DNA from: Actinomycetaceae bacterium
GTDB lineage: Bacteria; Actinomycetota; Actinomycetes; Actinomycetales; Actinomycetaceae
DNA length: 36,462 nt
Reading direction: 5' to 3'
Assembly: GCA_012516575.1 (NCBI GenBank)
Contig: JAAYWS010000118.1
Location: 1-36,462, forward strand
Part shown: positions 7,464-15,956 of the stretch, piece by piece
Position numbering within the stretch: the stretch's first letter is position 1
Layout: every line of letters starts with the position of its first letter
Program-made: the position numbers and the translations under genes
The notes under the pieces: model-generated
Databases searched by the model: none
The model's input: the letters and a program-made list of their open reading frames with translations, nothing else
What the model was told of the DNA's origin: nothing

Positions 7464-8201
7464 TTAGCCGATCCACGCACCGGAGGAACTGAACTGGTAC
7501 CAGGTGCCATCAATCTTTACCCAGCCGGTTGCCATTGCGCCACTGGAGTAGAAGAAGTACCACGTGCCGCCAATCTGCTTCCAAGTGTTTGCGACCATTG
7601 CATTTCCGTCGTACCGGTCGAAGTAATACCAGGTGTTGCCGAATCGTGCCCAATCACCCCATGCGGCCCCAGTAGAGCCCATATACCACCACTTGCCCTG
7701 AGCAGTGACCCACGTATTGTAAAGGATTGCGCCAGATGCACTTGCCCCGTAAACGTAATTGTTATGATCGACGAAAACTCTGTCTTGCATCATGACGGCG
7801 TCTCTAAAGTAGTACCACGAATTGCCAATCTTAGCCCACGAAGTATAGATTGCGGATCCATCAGAGTACGCATACGACCAGTAGCCATCAGCGTAAATCC
7901 AGCCAGTTTGCATGGCACCGGAGGAACTGAAATAGTAGACCTTTCCATCGATAAGGTAGCGGTTGTTCGATAGCATTCTCCCGTCACTTTGGAAGTAATA
8001 CCACTTTCCGCCGTCGTAGATCCATTCTGTCTGGTAAACGCCATTTATCTTGTAATACCAGTATCCGCCGCTATATACCCATTCGGTGGATGCCGCCTGT
8101 GCTGGTTCTGCAGTTAAGACGTTAGTAGTGAAGCCGACGCCGGTGAGAAGCGCTAATGAAGCCAATACGGCAACAGCTTTTGTGCGAAGAGATCGTACCA
8201 T
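7464..8201 (-). CDS. Secreted choline-binding repeat protein C
   Basis: At 245 residues this is the smallest member of the cluster. The signal peptide (MVRSLRTK, hydrophobic core, EPAQAAS) is followed by ten choline-binding-type units. WYYF or a close variant appears in nearly every unit, and the array ends SSSGAWIG. One unit reads WWYMGSTGAAWGDW, which is also found in protein E (WWYMGDSGAAWTGW), showing shuffled modules between paralogues. ATG 8201 is supported by a strong AAGGAGG six bases upstream, the best ribosome-binding site in the cluster. It is flanked by terminators on both sides (8320-8386 upstream, 7403-7445 downstream), so it is probably transcribed alone. It has no catalytic domain. 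Confidence 0.88.
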   Translation of the reverse strand: MVRSLRTKAVAVLASLALLTGVGFTTNVLTAEPAQAASTEWVYSGGYWYYKINGVYQTEWIYDGGKWYYFQSDGRMLSNNRYLIDGKVYYFSSSGAMQTGWIYADGYWSYAYSDGSAIYTSWAKIGNSWYYFRDAVMMQDRVFVDHNNYVYGASASGAILYNTWVTAQGKWWYMGSTGAAWGDWARFGNTWYYFDRYDGNAMVANTWKQIGGTWYFFYSSGAMATGWVKIDGTWYQFSSSGAWIG

Positions 8202-8319
8202 TGGTTCCCTCCTTAGTGTAATTATTCTGACAGGAACAATCGTAACCCCGGCAGGCTTAAAAATGATGATACGACTGGTGGAGGAGTGCCCATTTCCGGC
8301 AGGTTAGCCACATACGTGT

Positions 8320-8386
8320 TCAATACGCATAGTTCCCCAGATACAAACCATAAGTGGTTCAGTATCCGGGGAACTATGTGTATTGA
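8320..8386 (-). terminator. Long terminator hairpin after gene D
   Basis: Bases 8320-8344 pair with 8362-8386 over 25 bp with two mismatches, and the loop contains a further 5-bp stem (AACCA 8346-8350 with TGGTT 8355-8359). It starts 38 bases after the gene D stop codon and separates gene D from gene C. There is no clear U-tract, so a processing or transcript-stabilising role is also possible. Confidence 0.65.
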
Positions 8387-8424
8387 TGCTAATTAGTGAT
8401 CAGCATGCTGGGTAAAGCACACTA

Positions 8425-9576
8425 TCAGCCGACCCACCTTCCAGAGGAGTCAAATGTGTAAGCTACGTCGCCGATAATCATAGTGGTATTTGCGACCATG
8501 ACGTTATGATCATATGGATCGAAGTAATACCAGTATCCGTTAATGTAATACCATTCAGAAACTGCGGCACCGTTCGAACCGAAATACCACCATTCAGTGA
8601 AGCCCCAATCGTCCGAGTAAGCCCAATCATTGGTTATCATGGCTCCATCGCTACCGACACCATAAAGGAGGCCTCCGCTGTAAAAGACGGTTGAAGTATA
8701 CATGTAAAAGTCTTCAAAGTAGTACCAGTTATTGCCGCTCTTTACCCAACCGTCTTCTAATAGCTGGCCGTTGGAGTATGCGTACAACCAGTCACCGTAG
8801 GAATTGATCCATCCGGTTGCCATACTTCCATCATCACGGAAATGATAGGCAGCTCCATCGACGTAGACAACGTCGCCTTCCCAGTAGCGGTTGTACATGT
8901 AACCCGCGTCGAAGTAATACCATTTGCCGCCGAGGTATCGCCAGCCGTTAGCTGCTACGCCATTGCTATCGGCATAGACCCAGAATGGCTCGTCAATATT
9001 TACGTAATACCACCCGTAGATCAATGCTCCGGATGAGCCAAGGAGATAGTCCGTTCCATCTAGCGTCATCGGGTACCAGTTGTAGCGCATAACGCCATTA
9101 TTTTGGAAGTAGTACCAGTTGCCTCCTAAATAACGCCATTCGTTACGGGCCAAGGCGCCATTGGAACCGAAGTAGTACCAGCCGTAATCGAAGCCGTCGG
9201 TATAGTGAACTGCATATTGTTGCCAGCCAGTAACCATCCTGCCCGAAGGGTAGAAATTGTAGTATTTGCCGCCAATCTCATGCCATCCGCTTGTTCCTAC
9301 TTCCGACCAGTCGAGTTCTTCTGTGGTCCCACCGTTGCCGGTGAGCATGATCCCGGACCCATCGACGTAGTACCAGTATCCACTATCGTAAATCCACTGA
9401 TTCTTGAGGTACTGGCCACCAGATTTAAAATACCAGTAGTCGCCGATCTGCTCCCATTGCCCGTTGGGAGAGGGCGCTGCGTAGGCATCGGTTGCAAGCG
9501 TTGTTAGGCCGATGCCGGTCAATAAAGTAAGTGATGCCAATATGGCAACTAGTTTTGTTCGAAGTGTGCGTATCAT
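8425..9576 (-). CDS. Secreted choline-binding repeat protein D
   Basis: This is a 383-residue protein with the shared MIRTLRTK signal peptide ending TDAYAAPSPNG, followed by about 15 repeat units that cover the whole mature chain. The units are rich in Trp/Tyr (WYYF, WYYV) with NGAL or GAM turns. The protein is unusually acidic, with repeated Asp/Glu in the turns (DEPFWVYAD, EGDVVYVDG). The start is ATG 9576, where MIRTLRTK aligns with the paralogues and GGGGC lies upstream; an upstream extension to 9657 has no family support. It is preceded by a 275-base leader region with palindromes and followed by its own terminator, so it is probably a separate unit. No enzyme domain is visible. Confidence 0.88.
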   Translation of the reverse strand: MIRTLRTKLVAILASLTLLTGIGLTTLATDAYAAPSPNGQWEQIGDYWYFKSGGQYLKNQWIYDSGYWYYVDGSGIMLTGNGGTTEELDWSEVGTSGWHEIGGKYYNFYPSGRMVTGWQQYAVHYTDGFDYGWYYFGSNGALARNEWRYLGGNWYYFQNNGVMRYNWYPMTLDGTDYLLGSSGALIYGWYYVNIDEPFWVYADSNGVAANGWRYLGGKWYYFDAGYMYNRYWEGDVVYVDGAAYHFRDDGSMATGWINSYGDWLYAYSNGQLLEDGWVKSGNNWYYFEDFYMYTSTVFYSGGLLYGVGSDGAMITNDWAYSDDWGFTEWWYFGSNGAAVSEWYYINGYWYYFDPYDHNVMVANTTMIIGDVAYTFDSSGRWVG

Positions 9577-9601
9577 AATAGCCCCATTGCTTAAACATGT
9601 T

Positions 9602-9656
9602 TGCTCATCGTCTAAAAGAAAACCGAACATCGAAGTGGTTTTCTTTAATGTGAGCA
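9602..9656 (-). promoter_or_regulatory. Cruciform-like leader element upstream of gene D
   Basis: AAAGAAAACC (9615-9624) pairs with GGTTTTCTTT (9637-9646), and the outer TGCTCA (9602-9607) pairs with TGAGCA (9651-9656). The nested stems lie 26-80 bases before the gene D start, probably in its 5' leader. They have no coding explanation. They could be a leader structure or a terminator on the opposite strand, where GGTTTTCTTTAA is T-rich. Confidence 0.4.
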
Positions 9657-9675
9657 TATCGTGTTTAACATACGG

Positions 9676-9687
9676 GAGATATATCTC
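9676..9687. promoter_or_regulatory. 12-bp palindrome in gene D upstream region
   Basis: GAGATATATCTC is a perfect 12-bp palindrome in an AT-rich stretch about 100 bases upstream of gene D. A dimeric regulator site is one reading; chance is another. Confidence 0.25.
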
Positions 9688-9786
9688 TGTCTTTTAGTTA
9701 ATTTATTATGACGTTAACTTACTAGTGTTCCGTTTGAGACAAAGCTGTGGCACTCACCAGGTATTTTATTCTGCGTGGCGGTACAA

Positions 9787-9824
9787 GCACGGGAGCCGGT
9801 TTTACACAGATTCCGGCGTCGTGC
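9787..9824 (-). terminator. Terminator after gene E
   Basis: GCACG GGA GCCGG (9787-9799) pairs with CCGGC GT CGTGC (9813-9824) around a 13-base loop, giving two 5-bp GC-rich stems with a small internal bulge. It begins 29 bases after the gene E stop codon. No long U-tract follows. Confidence 0.5.
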
Positions 9825-9852
9825 AAAGTTTACCGGCGAATAAACCGACGCG

Positions 9853-10917
9853 CTACGATTCGATTAGCCCGCCCCACGAGTAGAACGTGTACTCAACTCC
9901 ATCAATGATCATCGTGGTACCGGCGACCATTCGGAAATCCTTGGTAGGGTCGAAGTAGTACCAGTAGCCGTCGATCTTCTTCCATCCGGTCCAAGCGGCT
10001 CCGGAATCACCCATATACCACCAGTCGCCAAAAGCCGTGACCCACGTCGAAGAAAGCATGAGCCCAGAGTTATCTACGGCATAATACTTGCCGTTCTGGT
10101 CGTAAAAAGTGCGGTTTTGATAGATAGCGGCATCTGCAAAGTAATACCACGCTCCATCAACCATCTTCCACCCGTTTTGAACAAGTGCGCCGGAAGAATC
10201 AGCGTAGCGCCACTTACCATCTAAGAGGAACCAACCTGTGGCCATGGTACCGCTCGGATAGAAGTAGTAGAGCTGGCCGTTGATAACGTATTGAGCGTTT
10301 GCGTGCATTGCGCCGTTGGCATCAAGTGAATACCAGTTTCCCTTGTCCAAAAGCCATGTAAAACGCATCATTTTGCCGGTGACATCAATGTAATACCAAT
10401 TCGTCCCGGCACTGACCCATTTGGAACGAACCATTCGTCCGAGGGAATCAAAGTAGTACCAGTCGCTATTGTAATGAGCCCACGTGTTGGTTAACATTTG
10501 TCCGCTAGAGCCGAAATAGTACCATTCGGCCCGGTGCAGGACCCACGAGTTCTCAAACATTTTTCCGCTAGCGCCAAAGTAGTACCAGTCGTCGTTGTAT
10601 TTGAGCCAATTGGAACTAAGCATTGCGCCGGAGGCGTTGAAATAATACCAGTCGTTGCCGATATGCCCCCATGAAGAGGCGAGCATTTTTCCTTGCCCGT
10701 CGAGGTAGTACCAGTAACCGTTATCGTAAATCCACGTTGACGTTAGTTTTGTATTAGACGTGTCGTAAAAATACCAGCTACCTGCGCTGTAGGACCATGT
10801 CCCATTAGGGGAGGGTGCCGCATAAGCTTCGGTCGCGGTACCAGTAATGCCGACGCCGGAGAACAAGGCTACGGCCGCTAGTGCTGCAATAGCCTTTGCG
10901 CGTAACGTACGAATCAT
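9853..10917 (-). CDS. Secreted choline-binding repeat protein E
   Basis: This is a 354-residue protein with a signal peptide (MIRTLRAK, Ala-rich core, TEAYAAPSPNG nearly as in protein D) and 15 repeat units. The first eight are very regular 21-residue units of the form TW...WYYF..SG.ML, the most canonical run in the cluster and the best candidate for a superhelical ligand-binding solenoid. The end of the chain is less regular and includes WWYMGDSGAAW, shared with protein C. ATG 10917 has AAGGAAG seven bases upstream. It lies 58 bases after gene F without a terminator between, so it may be the end of an amidase-F-E transcript. It has no other domain. Confidence 0.88.
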   Translation of the reverse strand: MIRTLRAKAIAALAAVALFSGVGITGTATEAYAAPSPNGTWSYSAGSWYFYDTSNTKLTSTWIYDNGYWYYLDGQGKMLASSWGHIGNDWYYFNASGAMLSSNWLKYNDDWYYFGASGKMFENSWVLHRAEWYYFGSSGQMLTNTWAHYNSDWYYFDSLGRMVRSKWVSAGTNWYYIDVTGKMMRFTWLLDKGNWYSLDANGAMHANAQYVINGQLYYFYPSGTMATGWFLLDGKWRYADSSGALVQNGWKMVDGAWYYFADAAIYQNRTFYDQNGKYYAVDNSGLMLSSTWVTAFGDWWYMGDSGAAWTGWKKIDGYWYYFDPTKDFRMVAGTTMIIDGVEYTFYSWGGLIES

Positions 10918-10975
10918 TGGTGCTTCCTTTTATGGTAGTCGAATGAGGCGGTTATTGAATTTACGATTCTGTAGT

Positions 10976-12259
10976 CTATCCGAGCCAAGCTCCGGACTCG
11001 TCGAAGGTTTCAGGCTTGCCGTTAACCGTGAATGTGCCATTACGATACATCGTGGAATTTGTGCCGAAGTAGTACCATTTGTTGCCGATTGAGCGCCATG
11101 CATTTGTGGCGAGCACTCCGGAAGAATCAGCGTAATAATAATTTCCACCACCCAGATTTACCCAGCCGGTAGCCATAGCACAAGAATCTGTAAAGTAGTA
11201 AGGGCTGCCGTTAACTAGCTTATATCCGAAAGCTTGTGCGACTGTGTTTTCGAAGTAGTACCATGAGTCGTTAATGTATCGCCACGCATTATTGACCAAT
11301 GTGCCGTTTGTATCGAAGTATTGCCAGTAGTACATGTTATCGTGCGGTGCGTAATACTGGAGCCAGCCGGTGTACATGGAGCCGTCAGCGTTGATGTAAT
11401 ACCAATGTCCGTCGACCTCAATCAGCCCTTCTTCTTTTCGGATTTGGGAGTCCGCGCCAAAGTAATACCACTTACCTCCCGAATAGCGCCATGTGTTGGT
11501 TGCGAGCGCTCCGGAAGGATCAGCGTAATACCACGTATTATTTCCGGCGTTTATCCAGCCCCCGGTCGCGTAAGAACCATCCAAATAGAAGTAATAGGGC
11601 ACTCCATTGGCTATGGTGCGGCCCTGATTAGCTATTGAGGTGCCTTCGAAGAAGTACCATGCTCCGTGGACATAATGCCAACCTTCCCGAATTAGGAGGC
11701 CTTGCGGATTCACATACGACCATATAGGTGTTCCGCTTAACGGTAAATGCCAGCTGATCCATTGGTCTGTAAGCATCTTGCCTTGATCGTCGAAAACATA
11801 ACAGTTACCGTTTTGGTCACAGAATTGCCGGTCTGCATACATATTGCCAACCTTGTCAAAGGCATACCAGTTTTCGTTGTAGAACAGCCATTCATTTTGG
11901 TAAAGCGCACCGTTCGATTTCGCGTAGAACCAGAAATGGTTATCGGTTGCCCACTCGTTGGCAGCCATTGTTGCATCGGCGCGGAAGTAATACCATGTGC
12001 CATCAAGGTTTATCTTGCTCGATTTTAGCCGGGCATAGCTTGGATGAACGTAGTACCAGTCGTCACCGTCTTGTATCCATCCGTGATAGCTACTTCCATT
12101 GCTGAGCCGGTACCACGTGGAAGAGCCTACGGAGTACCATTCTCCATCCGGATTTCGGGTAGCAAAAGCGTATGGGACGTTTACGGCAATACTGACGCCG
12201 GAGAGTAGCGTTACTGCGGCGAATGTAGCGAATACCTTAATACGTAGGGTTTTCAACAT
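10976..12259 (-). CDS. Secreted choline-binding repeat protein F
   Basis: At 427 residues this is the largest of the non-catalytic repeat proteins. It has a signal peptide (MLKTLRIK, then ending VPYAFAT) followed by about 18 units. The C-terminal three units (MATGWVNLGGGNYYYADSSG, then a WYYF unit and the ESGAWLG cap) are close to those of protein B, and MATGG/ADPSGALATNTWRYSG in the middle is a further related copy, so the module was duplicated within and between proteins. Two Cys residues lie close together in one unit (DRQFCDQNGNCYVF) and could form a disulfide. The start at ATG 12259 has only a weak ribosome-binding site. It begins 30 bases after the amidase stop, so it is probably cotranscribed with it. 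Confidence 0.87.
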   Translation of the reverse strand: MLKTLRIKVFATFAAVTLLSGVSIAVNVPYAFATRNPDGEWYSVGSSTWYRLSNGSSYHGWIQDGDDWYYVHPSYARLKSSKINLDGTWYYFRADATMAANEWATDNHFWFYAKSNGALYQNEWLFYNENWYAFDKVGNMYADRQFCDQNGNCYVFDDQGKMLTDQWISWHLPLSGTPIWSYVNPQGLLIREGWHYVHGAWYFFEGTSIANQGRTIANGVPYYFYLDGSYATGGWINAGNNTWYYADPSGALATNTWRYSGGKWYYFGADSQIRKEEGLIEVDGHWYYINADGSMYTGWLQYYAPHDNMYYWQYFDTNGTLVNNAWRYINDSWYYFENTVAQAFGYKLVNGSPYYFTDSCAMATGWVNLGGGNYYYADSSGVLATNAWRSIGNKWYYFGTNSTMYRNGTFTVNGKPETFDESGAWLG

Positions 12260-12289
12260 GAGGACCCGATTCGTTGAGCGGTTGCAGTA

Positions 12290-14851
12290 TTAGTATTTTA
12301 AGACACCGTTTTGATCAAAAGTGTACGTCTTTCCATCAATTCGCTGTACTCCAGTAACCATTGCACCTGAATCAGCTAGGTAGTACCACTTGCTGTTTGA
12401 GTAGAGCCAGCCTGTTCCCATTTGGCCAGTAGAGCGGAAGTAGTACCATGTCCCGTTTACTTGTTGCCAGCCCACGGCCATGTTTCCCTTTGGATTGAGG
12501 TAATACCAAACGTCTTTGTCCACTAACCACCCGGTATTCATCACCCAATCGGTACCAAAGTGATACCACTTGTTATCGACTTTGTGCCAGCCGCGAGCAA
12601 GCGTGCCATCTTGGGTGCCGTAGTACCATTTTCCGTTTGTGCTGACCCATCCTTCGGTCATTCGACCAGTGGTGTCAAAGTAATACAGCTCTCCAGCAAT
12701 CCAGCGCAAGCCGATAGCCATTTTCCCGGAAGCCCAGAACCAGTATGATTCACCGTCTAGATGTAGCCAGTCGGTCACCATAGCTTTATCGTTGTTGAAG
12801 TAGTACCAGCTGTTGTCGAGTTGATGCCAGCCGCTGATGAGTTCGCCGTTATCCTCGGCATAGTATTTGTTGTCAAGGAAAGAAATCCAGCCAGTAGCAA
12901 GCTTACCTGTGGGGTCGAGATAGTAGTCCTCTCCGTTAACTCGTTGGATACCGGTTTCCATCTGTCCATGAGAGTTTAAGTGATACCAATTGTTGTATGA
13001 CAGTAACCAGCCAGTGCGCATCGCTCCGTCAAAGTCGAGGAAATACCACCTGTTGAGGTACTCAAACCATCCGGTACTCATCACACCGGAGACAGGATCT
13101 AGGTAATACCAGTGGTCGTCAATAAGAGTCCACTTCGTGTGCATTTGTCCATTAGGGCTGAAGTGATACCACTTGTTAGACAGCTTGAGCCAGCCGGTAC
13201 GCATCGCACCGTCCACACCAAGGTAATACCAGTTATCTCCGTGTTTATACCAATTGGTGCGCATCGCACCGTCCACACCAAGGTAATACCAAGCTTCATT
13301 AATCTCTTGCCAACCAGCACGCATTAAACCGGTAGAAGGGTCAAGGTAATACCATTCTCCGCCGATTTGTCGCCAGCCTTTATACGGAGTTCCCGTTGCG
13401 TCAACGTAGTACCAGCCTTGGCCACCAGCTCCGGTCATGTACTTCCAAGTGGCTACTTGGCCGCTCATTAGTGAAGCGACATTCGTCTGGATTGAGCCCA
13501 TGTGATTTTGAATCGTGCCAGGGCAGGCCGTTGCTGCTACTTCTTTGTGGCCGGCAATAGTTGAAATTGAGCTACCGCCACCATGAACCCAAGTTCCCGA
13601 CGGGCTTACACCGGAGCGGGAGAATTGCCAAGCAATAATGGACTCGATTGCATTGAGCACTGTTGTACTTGGGGTGACTGAATCCATGTAAGTGCCGAGT
13701 ACAGAAATGCCAACGGAATTGGTATTTGCTGGTCGGGCATGACCGCCGATAACCATTTTGCCCGCTGGAGCATTAAGTGAACCAGTACGCCCCTCGTAGA
13801 TATTTCCATATTTGTCAATAAGGAAGTTGTAACCAATGTCGCCCCAGCCTAAACGGTTGGCGTGGTAATCGTAGATTCCGCGGACGATTCCCGGGGCTTG
13901 GGCTTCGGTATATTCGTTTTGTCCTGCAGTGTGGTGAATAATTGCGCCTTTGAGATCAACATAGACGGGTGTCCACGAAGCTGTGGGTGCATCCCATTGC
14001 GCACGGCTTCGAATATTTGGCGCAGGAACGGCAGCTGATACTACGGAAGGCGTCAGAAGATTAGTTTTCGCAGTGTCGATCCCGTAGTCGGTGAAGAACC
14101 GCGACTGGCCGAGACTGATTTGATCTGTGACAACATCGCTCGAAACGGCTGCTACATCATCGGCATTAATGGCTTCATCGGTATTCGTTTCTGCTGGCGG
14201 GGCAACATCCGATATTTCTGGGTCAATCCAGACTTCGGTTTCGGTATTTTCTGCGCCGGTCATTAACATCAGGTTCAGAGAATCGGGCAGGGTAGTACCG
14301 GTAGCACGGACTTGAGCACCGGTGGCACCGGCAGACATGAACGGCTCGGTACCGGGTGTGCCTCCGTCCTCACTGTCTTCTAGTTCTAGTCGGTACCATT
14401 CGCTCCATTCACTGTTGACTTCGGTTCGAATATCAATCGTGGCAGGAGTAGCTCCACTCCACGTTACGCCCGCAACTTGGAACTCTTCACTGGCTAGCGG
14501 GGAAGTGAGTAGCTCATAGCCGGTATCGCTAAGCGTAACGCCGGGTTCCGGATCAGTAATAGTCGGCTCCGGTTCATCTGATCCGAGGTCAACTGTGCTG
14601 GTGACTACCGCATTGTCTTTGAGGAAAAAGGCGGCAGGTTCAAGAACTGTCGTATTCTCAAGCGCATTATCATCGAAACGCTCCGCCGTAGCCGCCGACA
14701 GGATATCCACCCCGAAAGCTGCTTCGTTTACTTCAGATGATCCAGTAGTTTGACCTATTACGGACGAGTCCGGTGCGTTTTGTATTGGTGCGGCAAGAGG
14801 AGACGCTGCGAGTATGAGCGTCAATAATGCAGAGATTTTCTCGATGACCAT
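12290..14851 (-). CDS. Choline-binding N-acetylmuramoyl-L-alanine amidase (PGRP type)
   Basis: This is an 853-residue secreted enzyme. Residues 1-21 are a signal peptide. Residues about 110-200 form the VAGVTWSG...IRTEVNSEWSEWYRL module found ahead of amidase domains in actinobacterial PGRP proteins. Residues about 280-465 are the Amidase_2/PGRP domain: HHTAG gives His306/His307, YNFLIDKYGNIYEGR the core strand, and GHKEVAATACPG gives His435 and Cys443 as zinc ligands. Such enzymes cut between MurNAc and L-Ala of the peptide stem. Residues 479-853 are about 19 choline-binding-type repeats ending DQNGVLKY. The chimera resembles pneumococcal LytA in logic (amidase plus choline-binding domain), but here the catalytic part is of actinobacterial type. 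ATG 14851 has GGAG five bases upstream, and a promoter candidate lies at 14888-14916. Confidence 0.93.
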   Translation of the reverse strand: MVIEKISALLTLILAASPLAAPIQNAPDSSVIGQTTGSSEVNEAAFGVDILSAATAERFDDNALENTTVLEPAAFFLKDNAVVTSTVDLGSDEPEPTITDPEPGVTLSDTGYELLTSPLASEEFQVAGVTWSGATPATIDIRTEVNSEWSEWYRLELEDSEDGGTPGTEPFMSAGATGAQVRATGTTLPDSLNLMLMTGAENTETEVWIDPEISDVAPPAETNTDEAINADDVAAVSSDVVTDQISLGQSRFFTDYGIDTAKTNLLTPSVVSAAVPAPNIRSRAQWDAPTASWTPVYVDLKGAIIHHTAGQNEYTEAQAPGIVRGIYDYHANRLGWGDIGYNFLIDKYGNIYEGRTGSLNAPAGKMVIGGHARPANTNSVGISVLGTYMDSVTPSTTVLNAIESIIAWQFSRSGVSPSGTWVHGGGSSISTIAGHKEVAATACPGTIQNHMGSIQTNVASLMSGQVATWKYMTGAGGQGWYYVDATGTPYKGWRQIGGEWYYLDPSTGLMRAGWQEINEAWYYLGVDGAMRTNWYKHGDNWYYLGVDGAMRTGWLKLSNKWYHFSPNGQMHTKWTLIDDHWYYLDPVSGVMSTGWFEYLNRWYFLDFDGAMRTGWLLSYNNWYHLNSHGQMETGIQRVNGEDYYLDPTGKLATGWISFLDNKYYAEDNGELISGWHQLDNSWYYFNNDKAMVTDWLHLDGESYWFWASGKMAIGLRWIAGELYYFDTTGRMTEGWVSTNGKWYYGTQDGTLARGWHKVDNKWYHFGTDWVMNTGWLVDKDVWYYLNPKGNMAVGWQQVNGTWYYFRSTGQMGTGWLYSNSKWYYLADSGAMVTGVQRIDGKTYTFDQNGVLKY

Positions 14852-14887
14852 GTCACTCCAAATCGGACATTCGTAACAACTTCATCA

Positions 14888-14916
14888 ATAGTAACAGCCG
14901 AACGGCGTGTTGACCA
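14888..14916 (-). promoter_or_regulatory. Promoter of the amidase gene
   Basis: On the minus strand TGGTCA (plus 14911-14916) is followed after 17 bases by TACTAT (plus 14888-14893). The -10 is preceded by TGT, an extended -10 motif. It would give a leader of about 30 bases. Each hexamer matches consensus at 4/6. Confidence 0.45.
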
Positions 14917-14999
14917 CCGAGATTGATCTTTAAGATGATATGAGCAAGTTAGACTTTTGCTACAAGACAGCCGGTAGCTTCGGCGTCGTCAGCCTCCTT

Positions 15000-15953
15000 T
15001 TACTTCGTTTCGTTAGCTGAACCCCGAGCAAATAGTTCGCGTGCGTCGGCTGCGGAGAAGATCGTGCCGAAGAGGATAACGAAGCACAGGATAACGGTAA
15101 TGAGATCCGGCTTGTCTCCGAGGATAAGGAAGGAGAAGAATACCGCCCAAGCAGAGTATGAAATGTTGACGGCCATGGTCTTGGCTGCGCCAATAATCGA
15201 AATACCTTTGTAATAGGCAAGGTAGGAAATAGTGCCAGCAAGCGCGGCGAGCAAGATCGTACCGTTGGCCTTGTTAAGGAATTCATTGCCGAGGAGAAAG
15301 CTCCACGCGCCGAACAGTGGGATTACGATGACGCCGTAGGCAATAGCTGAGGTAGTTTCCCGGATATGAAGTGCTGTTTCGTTGTCAACGGCGTCGTCGC
15401 GCATACCCCAAGCACTGAACACGGCCTCTGAACCCCAGCCGATAACGGTGAGCGAAATAGCGAATAGTCCAACAATTGGATTATCAATTGACTCATCAGT
15501 TGCCGAAAGGATACCCATAGAGACAATACCGCCCAATGCGATAACGAAAGCGAGGAGCTGGTACCAGCGCATACGTTCTTTAAGGACCATAAAGGCGAGG
15601 AAGGCTCCGAAAGCGGGATAGAAAGTCGAAATAATAGCCGAGCGGGATGCGCCAATGTGATTAATCGCTACGAGATAGCCGCCCATACCGATCGGGCCTC
15701 CAAGGAGTGCACCAATCATCACGACTTTTCCGGAGCGGGTTTTAAGCGCGGCAAGCGTGTCTTTCAAGCGTCCTTTTGCTCCCATATAGAGTGTCATCCA
15801 CCCGGCGGCGAAGGTGTCGTGTAAGAACGCGCTGACAAGCGCTCCCATTGCAATTGCTTCTGCGGTACCAATGTAGGGTGCCATAGACAGCGCAATTCCT
15901 AGAATAACAGCGTTAAGACCCCAGGTGATGCCGCTGAGAAGTCCGTACTTCAT
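15000..15953 (-). CDS. licB: LicB-like choline permease, copy 1
   Basis: This is a 317-residue membrane protein of the drug/metabolite transporter (EamA) superfamily with about ten membrane helices in two five-helix repeats. It fits LicB, the choline importer that feeds phosphocholine decoration in pneumococcus and Haemophilus. GITWGLNAVILG near the start and ASRSAIISTFYPAFGAFLAF in the middle are characteristic DMT segments. It starts 3 bases after the stop of the upstream licCA gene, with AGGAG inside that gene's end, so translation is probably coupled. It is about 88% identical by eye to copy 2 (17805-18800), with the C-terminal tail differing. The assignment as choline transporter rests on its pairing with a choline kinase/cytidylyltransferase gene. 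Confidence 0.88.
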   Translation of the reverse strand: MKYGLLSGITWGLNAVILGIALSMAPYIGTAEAIAMGALVSAFLHDTFAAGWMTLYMGAKGRLKDTLAALKTRSGKVVMIGALLGGPIGMGGYLVAINHIGASRSAIISTFYPAFGAFLAFMVLKERMRWYQLLAFVIALGGIVSMGILSATDESIDNPIVGLFAISLTVIGWGSEAVFSAWGMRDDAVDNETALHIRETTSAIAYGVIVIPLFGAWSFLLGNEFLNKANGTILLAALAGTISYLAYYKGISIIGAAKTMAVNISYSAWAVFFSFLILGDKPDLITVILCFVILFGTIFSAADARELFARGSANETK

Positions 15954-15956
15954 GGT

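Noticed and set aside
9577-9657. Upstream extension of repeat protein D
   Set aside because: The shared MIRTLRTK leader begins at 9576, and the extension runs through the leader palindromes.
5268-14851. Many short regularly spaced similar DNA segments, CRISPR-like at first sight
   Set aside because: They fall in frame within protein-coding repeats of about 20 codons, vary in sequence and have no constant spacer/repeat pattern. They are CW_binding repeats.
5268-14851. Glucan-binding or clostridial-toxin type repeat proteins
   Set aside because: The same repeat fold binds glucans in streptococcal glucosyltransferases, but no such enzyme is present and choline-handling genes flank the cluster, so choline binding is the better reading.
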